From Bacteroidales bacterium (lineage in GTDB: Bacteria; Bacteroidota; Bacteroidia; Bacteroidales; JAADJA01): a stretch of 64,000 bases of DNA. Under the pieces are notes generated by a model. That model saw nothing but the letters and a program-made list of their open reading frames with translations. It did not search any database and was not told where the DNA came from. The translations under genes and the position numbers were made by a program. The stretch is taken from NCBI GenBank assembly GCA_021740645.1, contig JAIOZL010000015.1, forward strand, positions 21,833 through 85,832, written 5' to 3'. Position 1 is the first letter of the stretch, and the number at the start of each line of letters is the position of its first letter. Of this stretch, positions 29,739-38,050 are shown piece by piece.

Positions 29739-29771
29739 ACCTGCTAAGCGCTTCCAAAGCGCTTAGCAGGT
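29739..29771. repeat. 15-bp perfect inverted repeat after gatD
   Basis: Arms 29739-29753 and 29757-29771 pair perfectly around a 3-base loop, 8 bases past the gatD stop codon. The RNA hairpin would be very stable, but no T run follows, so it is not a standard intrinsic terminator. It may protect the 3' end of the gatED mRNA. Confidence 0.75.
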
Positions 29772-29906
29772 AATCTGGAAGAATTAAATAATTATTCTGG
29801 GGTATATCTTATTTAGTCTTTTTCTGATTTTCAGTTTCCATAAAATTGCAATAATTCTTTATTCGATAAATTATGCAGAAGTAGGTTGTTTATTAATCCC
29901 AAAAAT

Positions 29907-30920
29907 CTACACAAACTTCTCCACCAACTCCACTAACCTATGCGAATAACCTACCTCATTATCGTACCATGCAACCACTTTTACCAGTTTGTTCTTTTCG
30001 CCCAGAACCGCAGTTAATTGAGCATCGAATAAAGCGGAATGTGAATTGCCTATTACGTCCATCGATACAATGGGATCTTCAGTGTATTCCATTATTCCTT
30101 TCAGGTAAGTTTCTGAAGCTTCTTTAAATTTGTTATTAATTTCCTCAATACTGGCAGGTCTTAATAAAGTGCAGGTCACATCAGTTAGTGATCCATCCGG
30201 AACGGGCACTCGGATACCAGCACCCCCGATGTTTTTCGCCAAATGCGGGAATATTTTAGTGACGGCCTTTGCTGCCCCTGTTGTGGTGGGCACTATGGAG
30301 TAGGCCGCAGCCCTGCCCCTGCGTAAATCCTTATGCGGGCCATCCAGTATATTTTGATCTGTTGTATAAGAATGTACAGTAGTGATAAAGGCTTTTTCAA
30401 CCCCCCAGAATTTATCGAGGATTTTGATCATCGGGGCCACATTATTTGTGGTGCAGGAGGAATTGGAAATCACTTTATCGTTTTTATTGATCAGGTGATC
30501 ATTTACCCCTATAACAATATATTGCACGCCATCACTTTCCCCTTTAGCCGGCGCAGAGATAATCACTTTTTTGGCTCCTGCCACATCCACATGTTTCAGG
30601 GCATCCTCCCTGGAAGTGAATTTCCCTGTTGCCTCTATCACAACATCCACATCTAAATCTTTCCATGGCAGGTTTTCAGGATTATCTTCTGTAAATACTT
30701 TTATTTTTTTGCCATTTACCTCAATATGATCATGATTAAACTCCACTATGCCTTTGAATTTTTTATGAACTGAATCATATTTTAATAAATGGGCCATCGT
30801 AGCTGGTTCCATTACATCATTAATGGCTACGATATCAAAGTTTTCTTTAGCGTGGGCTAACCTCATAAACATTCGCCCTATCCTGCCAAAACCGTTGATT
30901 GCTATTTTAATTTTTGACAT
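29907..30920 (-). CDS. gap: glyceraldehyde-3-phosphate dehydrogenase (type I)
   Basis: Glycolytic dehydrogenase of 337 residues. The Rossmann start is INGFGRIGRMFMR. The catalytic Cys156 lies in SNSSCTTNN and His183 in TTVHSYTTDQ. The residue after the second strand is aspartate (AINDVMEP, Asp35), which favours NAD+ over NADP+. The C-terminal WYDNEVGYSHR is intact. It is the only glycolytic gene in the window and is not in an operon. Confidence 0.97.
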   Translation of the reverse strand: MSKIKIAINGFGRIGRMFMRLAHAKENFDIVAINDVMEPATMAHLLKYDSVHKKFKGIVEFNHDHIEVNGKKIKVFTEDNPENLPWKDLDVDVVIEATGKFTSREDALKHVDVAGAKKVIISAPAKGESDGVQYIVIGVNDHLINKNDKVISNSSCTTNNVAPMIKILDKFWGVEKAFITTVHSYTTDQNILDGPHKDLRRGRAAAYSIVPTTTGAAKAVTKIFPHLAKNIGGAGIRVPVPDGSLTDVTCTLLRPASIEEINNKFKEASETYLKGIMEYTEDPIVSMDVIGNSHSALFDAQLTAVLGEKNKLVKVVAWYDNEVGYSHRLVELVEKFV

Positions 30921-30986
30921 TTTATTTTGTTGTTTGTAAATGCTTGTTTGTGATGAGGATGGGAACCTTGGGCTGTTTGGGAAAAT

Positions 30987-31056
30987 GGGTATAGGGTATA
31001 AAGGTATAAGGTATAAGGTAAAAGGTAAAAGATAAAAGGTAAAAGGAATAAGATTT
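30987..31056. repeat. heptamer tandem array (left of the four-helix-bundle gene)
   Basis: About ten consecutive 7-base units of the type AAGGTAA/AAGGTAT/GGGTATA. It makes up the middle of the 307-base gap between gap and the four-helix-bundle gene. A mirrored array lies at 31721-31757. Confidence 0.85.
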
Positions 31057-31227
31057 AAATAAAATGTTTAAGTCTGTGACTCCCCTATTTATATGTTTAC
31101 CATATCTCTTCATTCCCTGACTACTCATGATCCCATAATTTCATCTTAGTTAAACCTTAAGACTTACCTTTAAACTAAATGGCCCCAAAATGATAATCTA
31201 TCCGAATTTATAAATCCAATCCTCATG

Positions 31228-31683
31228 TCAATTTCTTTTTTGTTTTTTTACAAAATTAATATAACCTCCTAAACTTTTCTTGGCATTTTCAATTAGATCC
31301 AGACCATCTTTATATATGGATTCTGAAATGTACTTTAGCTCATAGCAGCTTATCAAATGGTCTTTCGACTCATACAATGAACCCTTTGATATCCGGTAAA
31401 ACTGAATTCCTTCCAGAAAATGATACCGGCCGTAACCTTCAGCTATATTAGCCGTGGAGCTGCAAGTAGACTTTCGAATTTGGATATCCAGATTGAATTT
31501 TTCTTCATTTGGTAACAAAGGAAGGACTTCATTGTAAAAAAATACTTTTACTGTTTGCGCATCCTTCCAGCAAAATAGGGAAGTAAAATCTCTGTTTTCA
31601 TTATAAATACCCTGATTATCTTCAAATATGTTTTCCATTGTGAAATAATTAATTTTGAAAAAACTCGTCCCCATCATATCCAA
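31228..31683 (-). CDS. four-helix-bundle protein (S23/IVS-encoded protein family)
   Basis: Small helical protein (up to 151 residues) of the four-helix-bundle family, first known from open frames inside 23S rRNA intervening sequences. The signature parts are WKDAQTVKVFFYN, IQIRKSTCSSTANIAEGYGR and the end helix KSLGGYINFVKKQK. The start is uncertain: the ATG at 31683 gives an atypical first stretch, and the ATG at 31638 (MENIFEDNQ) fits the family better. The molecular role is unknown. The gene is bracketed by 7-base arrays in opposite orientation (30987-31056 and 31721-31757), which suggests it was inserted as a unit. Confidence 0.8.
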   Translation of the reverse strand: MDMMGTSFFKINYFTMENIFEDNQGIYNENRDFTSLFCWKDAQTVKVFFYNEVLPLLPNEEKFNLDIQIRKSTCSSTANIAEGYGRYHFLEGIQFYRISKGSLYESKDHLISCYELKYISESIYKDGLDLIENAKKSLGGYINFVKKQKRN

Positions 31684-31720
31684 TAACTCCTAATATCTCA
31701 CACAATATTACACCTAAAAT

Positions 31721-31757
31721 CCCTATACCCTATTACCCCTATACCTTATACCTTTTC
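31721..31757. repeat. heptamer array (right of the four-helix-bundle gene, mirrored)
   Basis: 7-base units of the type CCCTATA/CCTTATA. They are the reverse complement of the unit type in the left array at 30987-31056, so the two form an imperfect inverted pair around the gene. Confidence 0.7.
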
Positions 31758-31867
31758 CGCCGAAGCCCTCCTGTTCCCCAAACCTTCATTCCATGGCATT
31801 CTACTACCATACCAAATTATTCCAAACAAAATTAAGATTTATTACACGCTACCTGAATAAGAATTAT

Positions 31868-31875
31868 TAATTTTG
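31868..31875 (+). promoter_or_regulatory. Bacteroidota -7 element for the M20 dipeptidase gene
   Basis: TAATTTTG matches TAnnTTTG, 35 bases before the ATG. No -33 element was seen. Confidence 0.4.
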
Positions 31876-31910
31876 ACGGCCTTACCGAAAAGAAATAATA
31901 AAAAACATAC

Positions 31911-33284
31911 ATGGAAAATTTGAAATCATACATTCAGGAAAATAAAGACAGATTCCTTGAGGAACTTTTTGGATTAATCAGAATACCCTCTATCAGTTCG
32001 CTTTCAGAACATAAAGCAGATATGGTTAAAACAGCCGAGTACTGGAAAGAGTTGATGCTCAAGGCGGGTGCAGATAGAGCCGAAATTATGCCCACCGCAG
32101 GAAACCCGGTTGTTTATGGAGAAAAGATCATTGACAAATCTCTTCCAACCGTGCTTATTTACGCACATTATGATGTTATGCCTGTCGATCCGCTTGATTT
32201 ATGGGAAAGTCCTCCGTTTGAACCGGAAATCAGGAACGGGAAAATTTATGCCCGTGGTGCAGATGACGATAAAGGACAATCCTTTATGCATGCCAAGGCT
32301 TTCGAATATATGGTCAAAACAGGCAACCTCCCCTGCAACGTTAAGTTTATGATAGAAGGGGAAGAAGAAGTAGGTTCCCCGAATTTAGGGAAATGGTGCG
32401 CTGAAAACAAAGAACTTGTTAAAGCTGATATTATTCTTGTTTCAGATACGGGAATGATCGCTCCGGATATTCCTTCCATTACTACTGGTCTGCGTGGCTT
32501 ATCTTACTGGCAGGTAGAAGTTACCGGCCCCAACCGTGACCTTCACTCCGGTTTGTTTGGAGGTGGCGTAGCCAATCCGATCAATGTACTTAGTAAAATG
32601 ATCGCTAATTTAACAGATGCCAATGGAGTTATCCAAATCCCGGGATTTTATCAGGATGTACTTGATGTTTCGATGGAAGAAAGGACCTTACTGGGTAAAG
32701 CTCCATTTGATCTGGAAGAATATAAAAAAGCCATTGATGTAAAAGAAGTTGCTGGTGAAAAAGGCTATACCACCATGGAACGTACCGGTATCCGCCCATC
32801 CCTGGATGTGTGTGGAATTTGGGGAGGTTATACGGGTGAAGGAGCTAAAACCGTGCTACCTTCAAAGGCTTATGCGAAAATCTCAACCCGCCTGGTTCCC
32901 AACCAGGACAACGAAAAAATATCCCTTCAGTTTAAAGAATATTTTGAATCCGTTGCCCCTGATTCAGTAAAAGTTGAAGTAACTCCTTTGCATGGCGGAC
33001 AGGGTTATGTTTGCCCAATTGACCTTCCGGCCTATAAAGCAGCTGAGAAAGCTTACGAAAAGGTTTATAATAAAAAGCCTGTTCCTGTGAGAAGTGGAGG
33101 CAGTATACCCATCATTTCGACCTTTGAGGAAGTACTGGGGATTAAATCTGTGTTAATGGGATTTGGATTAGAATCGGATGCCATTCATTCACCCAATGAA
33201 AACTTCCCACTTGAACAATACTTTAATGGTATAGAAACCATTCCTTATTTCTATCAGTATTTTGCTGAGATGATGAAAAAGTAA
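31911..33284 (+). CDS. M20 family dipeptidase
   Basis: Zinc metallopeptidase of 457 residues that splits dipeptides. Metal ligands appear in order: His in LIYAHYDVMPVDP (about residue 86), Asp in YARGADDDKGQ (about 119), the catalytic and ligand glutamates in IEGEEEVGSPN (about 150), and Asp in VSDTGM. The lid/dimer domain (~205-370) begins with GLSYWQVEVTGPNRDLHSG. The C-terminal ligand His is in SDAIHSPNE. The closest relatives are the cytosolic dipeptidase/carnosinase-like M20 group. There is no signal peptide, so it would finish degradation of peptides taken up after exported peptidases act. Confidence 0.93.
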   Translation: MENLKSYIQENKDRFLEELFGLIRIPSISSLSEHKADMVKTAEYWKELMLKAGADRAEIMPTAGNPVVYGEKIIDKSLPTVLIYAHYDVMPVDPLDLWESPPFEPEIRNGKIYARGADDDKGQSFMHAKAFEYMVKTGNLPCNVKFMIEGEEEVGSPNLGKWCAENKELVKADIILVSDTGMIAPDIPSITTGLRGLSYWQVEVTGPNRDLHSGLFGGGVANPINVLSKMIANLTDANGVIQIPGFYQDVLDVSMEERTLLGKAPFDLEEYKKAIDVKEVAGEKGYTTMERTGIRPSLDVCGIWGGYTGEGAKTVLPSKAYAKISTRLVPNQDNEKISLQFKEYFESVAPDSVKVEVTPLHGGQGYVCPIDLPAYKAAEKAYEKVYNKKPVPVRSGGSIPIISTFEEVLGIKSVLMGFGLESDAIHSPNENFPLEQYFNGIETIPYFYQYFAEMMKK

Positions 33285-33300
33285 ATTAAAAAGTCTTATT

Positions 33301-33332
33301 AAAGGTGTGCGGAAATCCGCACACCTTTTTTA
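33301..33332. terminator. bidirectional Rho-independent terminator
   Basis: A 13-bp stem (33301-33313 with 33316-33328), followed by T residues on the plus strand and a T-rich stretch on the minus strand. It lies between the convergent M20 dipeptidase and DUF2007 genes, whose stops are 45 bases apart. Confidence 0.92.
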
Positions 33333-33755
33333 TTTCTCAATAATTTGAAACCAGGTATGCTTGCAAACTTTGCAATAATGTTCCCGTTTGATAAAACCCG
33401 CAAAAAAAGATTTAAAAGCAGTTTGTTTTTCACTGTATACTTCCTCCGATTCGCATTTGGGGCATTCCCCGTATGATTTTACAAATATTCTGTTTCTGAT
33501 GCTGATCTCTTTTTCTTCTTCCTGCTCTGCTTTATTTAGAGCTATTGTTTTCAGTATTTCCAGTGCCAATTTTGCCTGACTCGCCCTGACTTCCAGTTTG
33601 ATGCCACCGGTTGCATTCGATAACATGGGATCAATGGTATTGGAATAATCATCCCTAAGCACAACATCAATCCCTTCAGATTCAAGTTTACTTTTAACAA
33701 TCAGGTATTCGTGATAGTAAGTGTACCGGGAAAGAGTAACTATTTGGTCTTCCAT
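33330..33755 (-). CDS. DUF2007 protein with C-terminal zinc ribbon
   Basis: Protein of 141 residues. The N-terminal ~75 residues match DUF2007 (YYHEYLIVKSKLESEGIDVVLRDD and GGIKLEVRASQAKLALEIL), a small ferredoxin-like domain called a putative signal-transducing domain. The C-terminal part has four cysteines as CPKC (about 98-101) and CKVC (about 128-131), which should bind zinc. The function is unknown. It is followed by a shared terminator and sits downstream of the PatB/nuclease pair on the same strand, after a 63-base gap. Confidence 0.82.
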   Translation of the reverse strand: MEDQIVTLSRYTYYHEYLIVKSKLESEGIDVVLRDDYSNTIDPMLSNATGGIKLEVRASQAKLALEILKTIALNKAEQEEEKEISIRNRIFVKSYGECPKCESEEVYSEKQTAFKSFFAGFIKREHYCKVCKHTWFQIIEK

Positions 33756-33818
33756 CTTAAGTGATTTTTCAAGGTTAGTTGATAGATTTACCCAAAATTA
33801 ATCACTATATCCTTTCTA

Positions 33819-34214
33819 TCAAATTAATTTAAAAATTTTTCCTGTAAAAAGGTCGAAAAGAAATACTTTGTCAAAATTTGAGGAGAATTCCCAATTCGCA
33901 ATTTTATTAGCGATGTGGTAAGATTTTGAATCTTTAATAAGATCAGCATGAATGATCAACCAGAGCTGGTTGAAAACATTTCGTTGATAAAGCTTTATTT
34001 TATCTTTTTTCCTTACAAGAGCGAATTCAATATTTTCTTTTAAAGAACCTTCATTTTGATCCAACCTGGTTAATTCAATACCAATTGACTTTTTGGGACT
34101 TAGTTTCAGAATAAAATCCGGTGACTCTGAATTCGTCAATTTCCCTTTTGGAAAATCAGAATAACTTTCCCTGAAATATTTAATAATTAATTGTTCTTCT
34201 TCTTTTTGATTCAC
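33819..34214 (-). CDS. small protein with PD-(D/E)XK-like pattern
   Basis: Protein of 131 residues, not firmly recognised. A central stretch reads SPDFILKL ... SIGIELTRL, which resembles the PD ... (D/E)xT/K active-site strand pair of restriction-endonuclease-fold proteins. The C-terminal half has an alternating beta pattern (NQLWLIIHAD and DKVFLFDLFTG). The start is a GTG that overlaps the TGA stop of the PatB-like gene (GTGA), so the two are translationally coupled. Nuclease activity is inference; the DNA-binding role, if any, is unknown. Confidence 0.6.
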   Translation of the reverse strand: MNQKEEEQLIIKYFRESYSDFPKGKLTNSESPDFILKLSPKKSIGIELTRLDQNEGSLKENIEFALVRKKDKIKLYQRNVFNQLWLIIHADLIKDSKSYHIANKIANWEFSSNFDKVFLFDLFTGKIFKLI

Positions 34215-35386
34215 TGCAATATATTTATAGCTTTTTCAAGCCTAAGCATGGCTTCTTCAACATAGGCCCTGGGACAGGCCAGGTTCATCCTTTGAAAGCC
34301 TTCCCCACCCGGTCCAAAGACCGGACCGTCATTCAAACCAAGTTTTGCTTTTTCGATAATAAACCTTTTTAGTTCATTATTATCCATTCCCAATTCCCTA
34401 AAATCGAGCCAGACCATGTAGGTCGCTTCCGGCCGCATCATCTTTATTTTAGGAATTTTCTCTTTGATGTAAGTCTCCGTATAGTCAATGTTTCTCTTCA
34501 CATACTCAAGCATTTGATTAAGCCAGTCTTCTCCTTGTGTGTAGGCTGCTTCCGAAGCCACCATACCAAACAAATTTCCCATTCCCACATGCACACGGTC
34601 CAGAAAAACCTGGAAGTCATTTCTAAGTTGTGGATTTGAAATAATAACCGACGAGGATGCCATCCCGGCCAGGTTAAAGGTTTTGCTTGGTGCCATCATG
34701 GAAATGGTAACATCGGCAATCTCTTCCGAGATATTTGCTGCTACCGTATGCTTAAATGGAGGAATCACCAGGTCGCTGTGGATTTCATCTGAAATGAGAA
34801 TGATGTTGTGTTCGATACATATTTCTCCAAGCTTCATTAATTCATCTTTAGTCCATGCGCTGCCCCCAGGATTATGCGGGTTGGAAATAATGATCAATTT
34901 CGTCCGGTTATCGATCTTCTTTTTCAAATCTTCAAAATCCATATGATAACGTCCATTCTCTATGTGAAGCTGATTGTATACCAATTGCCTGCCATTGTCT
35001 TTCACCGCTGAGAAAAAGGGAAAATACACCGGTGGCTGAACAATGACCTTATCGCCCGGTTTGGTATAAGCCAAAACAGCCATATTCACTGCCGGAACAA
35101 TGCCCGGACTAAATATGATCCAGTCTTTTTCGATTTTCCATTTGTGTTTTTTACCAATCCAATTGATCATGGATGAATAATAACTTTCTGGCCTGACTGT
35201 ATAACCATAGATTTCATGGGCTGCCCTTTTCTTAACAGCTTCCACAATAAAATCAGGGGTTTTAAAATCCATATCGGCCACCCACATGGGCAACAATTCA
35301 TCTGATCCAAAATATGCTTTGGTAATATCCCATTTTACACAAGATGTTCCTTTACGATCAATAATCTCGTCGAAATTGTAATGCAT
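34211..35386 (-). CDS. PatB/MalY-type cystathionine beta-lyase (PLP C-S lyase)
   Basis: Fold-type I PLP enzyme of 391 residues that removes sulfur from cystathionine or cysteine-type substrates, or transaminates. PLP contacts are visible: SNPHNPGG (about 168-175), SDEIHSDL (199-206) and the Schiff-base lysine Lys235 in APSKTFNLAG. The N-terminal WVADMDF is the MalY/PatB signature. The arginine that holds the carboxylate lies in the last 30 residues. The exact substrate cannot be read from sequence. It forms a two-gene unit with the coupled nuclease-like gene. A -7 element lies 33 bases upstream. Confidence 0.92.
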   Translation of the reverse strand: MHYNFDEIIDRKGTSCVKWDITKAYFGSDELLPMWVADMDFKTPDFIVEAVKKRAAHEIYGYTVRPESYYSSMINWIGKKHKWKIEKDWIIFSPGIVPAVNMAVLAYTKPGDKVIVQPPVYFPFFSAVKDNGRQLVYNQLHIENGRYHMDFEDLKKKIDNRTKLIIISNPHNPGGSAWTKDELMKLGEICIEHNIILISDEIHSDLVIPPFKHTVAANISEEIADVTISMMAPSKTFNLAGMASSSVIISNPQLRNDFQVFLDRVHVGMGNLFGMVASEAAYTQGEDWLNQMLEYVKRNIDYTETYIKEKIPKIKMMRPEATYMVWLDFRELGMDNNELKRFIIEKAKLGLNDGPVFGPGGEGFQRMNLACPRAYVEEAMLRLEKAINILQ

Positions 35387-35418
35387 AAATTAAATTATAA
35401 GATTAATATAAAATCGTG

Positions 35419-35426
35419 CAAATTTA
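35419..35426 (-). promoter_or_regulatory. Bacteroidota -7 element for the PatB-like gene
   Basis: TAAATTTG on the minus strand; the transcript would have a leader of about 25 bases. Confidence 0.4.
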
Positions 35427-35616
35427 ATGATTACCATTTGTTATGGATTTTTACTTAGAAATTAAACTAAGCATTCATCAAGAATAATGCGTGCGATCAG
35501 ATAAAAAAGCCCTGCGTTCAAATTTAGAACCTATGTATTGAGATATTTACATTCTCGTTTCTTCTTCCACTATTAAAATTTGTAAAATCAATTTTGGTTT
35601 ATAAAATTTTCGATTT

Positions 35617-35838
35617 ATGTTTGAAAGTGCTATATACGTTGAAAAATATTTTAAGATCAAGGCTATTGCTATAGAAGCCGATGGAAATTATTCCACCTTC
35701 TACCCGGTTGACAGACGAAAAATCGTAATTTCCAAAACTACCAAAGACTTAGAAGAAACATTGACCGATCAGGGTTTCCACCGGATCCATAAGTTCCATA
35801 TTGTGAACATCAACAAAATGAGTTATTTGATAGTTTGA
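35617..35838 (+). CDS. truncated LytTR DNA-binding domain protein
   Basis: A 73-residue protein matching the first two thirds of a LytTR domain: IEADGNYSTFYPVDRRKIV, then ISKTTKDLEETL and the helix FHRIHKFHIVNINKMSYLIV. The usual last two strands (about 25-30 residues) are missing, and no continuation is found in other frames after the TGA. There is no receiver domain upstream, where the frame is closed by a stop just before the ATG. It may be a relic of a response regulator, or a minimal LytTR protein. The next gene is an ATPase on the same strand. Confidence 0.6.
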   Translation: MFESAIYVEKYFKIKAIAIEADGNYSTFYPVDRRKIVISKTTKDLEETLTDQGFHRIHKFHIVNINKMSYLIV

Positions 35839-35873
35839 TCTAGAAGATATTTTTTATTCATCAACGATTATGT

Positions 35874-35915
35874 AACATTTTGTTTATAACATTTTGTTTA
35901 TAACATTTTGTTTAT
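35874..35915. repeat. three perfect tandem copies of a 14-bp unit
   Basis: Units at 35874-35887, 35888-35901 and 35902-35915 are identical. Each carries a TTTTG. In the third unit this TTTG is the -33 element of the promoter for the ATPase gene. The array lies between the truncated LytTR gene and the ATPase gene. Confidence 0.92.
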
Positions 35916-35937
35916 AAATATAAAATGGCTATTTTTG
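35907..35937 (+). promoter_or_regulatory. full Bacteroidota promoter of the ATPase gene
   Basis: TTTG (35907-35910), 19 bases, then TATTTTTG (35930-35937). Transcription should start near 35944, so the gene must start at the ATG at 35953; an upstream in-frame TTG at 35908 lies inside the promoter. Confidence 0.75.
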
Positions 35938-35952
35938 CAGAAAAGTAATCAT

Positions 35953-37077
35953 ATGAATCCATTCATTCTCAAGGATTATGCGGGCCACGAATATTTTTGT
36001 GACAGGGAAATTGAGACAAATAGAATAATTAACGCCATTGAAAACCAACGGAATCTTACCCTTTCTTCTATACGAAAAATGGGTAAAACGGGACTTATAC
36101 ATCATGTTTTTAATCGGTTGGATAATGATGAAGTATTTGATACGATTTATTTTGACATTTATTACACAGAATCGTTATTAGGTTTTATCAATAAGTTTGG
36201 ATCAAGCCTACTCACAGAGAAAGAATCATTTCCTGAAAGGATACGGAAAATGATAAAGAATTTCATTCAAAGCATAAGGCCTACAATGTCTTTCGATGGT
36301 TTGACAGGATCCCCAACCTTTTCGTTCAATGTTGAGAATGAAAGCGCAGGTGTTCGGACCATGGAAGAAATTTTTGGATTTCTGCAACAGCGAAGTCTTG
36401 AGAAACCAATAGTCATTGCCATTGATGAATTCCAGCAAATTGCCAATTATCCTGAAAATAATATTGAAGCCCTGCTTCGGACAAATATTCAGAAACTACA
36501 AAATGTGAATTTTATCTTTTCAGGGAGTGATAAACAACTTCTAACAAGCATGTTTACCGATGCCAAAAGACCCTTTTACCAAAGCACGGAATTTATGCAT
36601 TTAGAAGAAATTCCGGAAAATGACTATTCGGTCTTCATCAAAGATAAATTCAATGTTAACTCTATTGTTTTTGAGGATGAAGCTATTTCAGAAGCATTAA
36701 ATCTTACCAGAAACCATACTTACTATGTCCAGTTTTTGTGCAATAAATTATATGGCTCTGGAATTAAAATAATTAATACCGATACGGTAAAACAAATATA
36801 TTCTGATATACTTCAGGAAAATGAAGTTTACTATTCGGAATACCGTGATCTGCTGACAAAACCTCAATGGAAACTTTTGATAGCCCTGGCAAAGGAAGAT
36901 GGTATAAGTAAAGTTACTACTTCAAAGTTTCTCAAAAATCATGATTTAAGCAATAGTGCAACTGTACTTAGGGGGATTCAGTCCCTTATGGACAAAAAGA
37001 TGATTTACAAAAAGGATTCTAAGTATTTTGTCTATGATGTTTTTTTCGCAAAATGGCTTCAGCGACTCAAGCCTTAA
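35953..37077 (+). CDS. AAA/STAND-type ATPase with C-terminal winged helix
   Basis: ATP-binding protein of 374 residues in the ATPase_2/archaeal ATPase group. The start at 35953 (MNPFILKDYAGHEYFCDRE) is set by the promoter just upstream. The P-loop is the reduced form SIRKMGKTGLI (about 41-51), and Walker B is IVIAIDEFQQIANY. A sensor-like strand FIFSGSDKQ follows. The last ~90 residues look like a winged helix (QWKLLIALAKEDGISKV, then SVLR-like repeats and LMDKKMIYKKD). Such proteins are common in Bacteroidota and archaea; the substrate is unknown. Nearly leaderless, with promoter repeats upstream. Confidence 0.82.
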   Translation: MNPFILKDYAGHEYFCDREIETNRIINAIENQRNLTLSSIRKMGKTGLIHHVFNRLDNDEVFDTIYFDIYYTESLLGFINKFGSSLLTEKESFPERIRKMIKNFIQSIRPTMSFDGLTGSPTFSFNVENESAGVRTMEEIFGFLQQRSLEKPIVIAIDEFQQIANYPENNIEALLRTNIQKLQNVNFIFSGSDKQLLTSMFTDAKRPFYQSTEFMHLEEIPENDYSVFIKDKFNVNSIVFEDEAISEALNLTRNHTYYVQFLCNKLYGSGIKIINTDTVKQIYSDILQENEVYYSEYRDLLTKPQWKLLIALAKEDGISKVTTSKFLKNHDLSNSATVLRGIQSLMDKKMIYKKDSKYFVYDVFFAKWLQRLKP

Positions 37078-37193
37078 ATAACTGGAGTTCTGTCGCAAAA
37101 CAAGGCGGCGAAATCAACTGACTTAATGTTTAATCAGCATTTTTTATGTTAAAGAAATAGTATTAGTAACGAAAACTTTAGCGAAGGCTTAGT

Positions 37194-37952
37194 TTACTTC
37201 ATCCCCCGATCCTTCTTGATCTGCTCATATGCCGCCTGTACTTCCTGGAATTTTTCCTTGGCCGCTTTCTGGAATTCCTCACCCAGGTGGCTCACTTTAT
37301 CAGGATGATATTTAGTAGCCATTTTTCGATAGGCCTTTTTAATTTCTTCTTCATTAGCATCGGGTGTGGTTCCGAGTACTTTATAAGAGGAGTAAACATC
37401 CTTATAAAACATCGCTTTAATAGAATCGAAATCTGAAGTCCGGATTCCAAGAAAATTACTGATACGCCTGATCTCCTCTACTTCTTTGGAGTGGACATGG
37501 CCATCAGCTTTTGAAATTCCAAAAAGAAAGTGAAGAAGTTGTAGCCGGCTTGAATGATCCATGTATTGCCTTATCTGCTGGGCTACCATTTGAACATTTA
37601 TCTCCTGTTTTAATACCTCACGCAGAACAAGCATGTTTTCAGTAGCCAGTTTTTCTCCAAACTGTTGATGAAAAAATGATTTCACAAAATCTAATTCCGA
37701 TTTCAGTACTTTTCCATCGGCTTTCATTACAGCTGCTGATAATACAACCATGCTGGCTGCAAAATCTCCCGGTTGGGTACGCCGACTGCCAGAAGTTGCA
37801 CTCCCATAAGGATGAGCTCCACCTGTGTATTCATAGTTACCCCCTTGCATTCCATCATACATCGATCCAAAAACCAAACCCAGAATTCCTCCTATAGGGC
37901 CACCTAATGCCCATCCAAGCCCGAGGCCTACCCATTTTCCATATTTTGCCAT
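37194..37952 (-). CDS. TerB-DnaJ domain protein (DjlA-like co-chaperone)
   Basis: Protein of 252 residues. A glycine-rich hydrophobic N-terminus (about 8-36, [21 protein letters not shown]) may insert in the membrane. The central TerB domain spans ~60-175 ([21 protein letters not shown]). The J domain at the C-terminus has the HPD motif at 216-218 (KYHPDKV) and should stimulate DnaK. This layout is that of DjlA. It stands alone; the saccharopine operon's terminator ends before it. Confidence 0.9.
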   Translation of the reverse strand: MAKYGKWVGLGLGWALGGPIGGILGLVFGSMYDGMQGGNYEYTGGAHPYGSATSGSRRTQPGDFAASMVVLSAAVMKADGKVLKSELDFVKSFFHQQFGEKLATENMLVLREVLKQEINVQMVAQQIRQYMDHSSRLQLLHFLFGISKADGHVHSKEVEEIRRISNFLGIRTSDFDSIKAMFYKDVYSSYKVLGTTPDANEEEIKKAYRKMATKYHPDKVSHLGEEFQKAAKEKFQEVQAAYEQIKKDRGMK

Positions 37953-37987
37953 AACAGTCTATTTAAATGAAAACAAAATTAATAAAT

Positions 37988-38020
37988 AAACCCACAAGCT
38001 AGAACAAGGCTTGCGGGTTT
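37988..38020 (-). terminator. Rho-independent terminator of the saccharopine operon
   Basis: A 12-bp stem with one mismatch (37988-37999 with 38009-38020), followed on the minus strand by a T-rich stretch. It lies 30 bases past the saccharopine dehydrogenase stop codon. Confidence 0.8.
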
Positions 38021-38050
38021 AACATATTTTAAATTACAATTTGAGCCGGG

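Noticed and set aside
35874..35915. Possible CRISPR array
   Set aside because: Three 14-bp units are directly adjacent with no spacers; no cas gene is nearby.
35908..35952. Upstream TTG start for the ATPase
   Set aside because: It would lie inside a perfectly spaced promoter; the ATG at 35953 is used.
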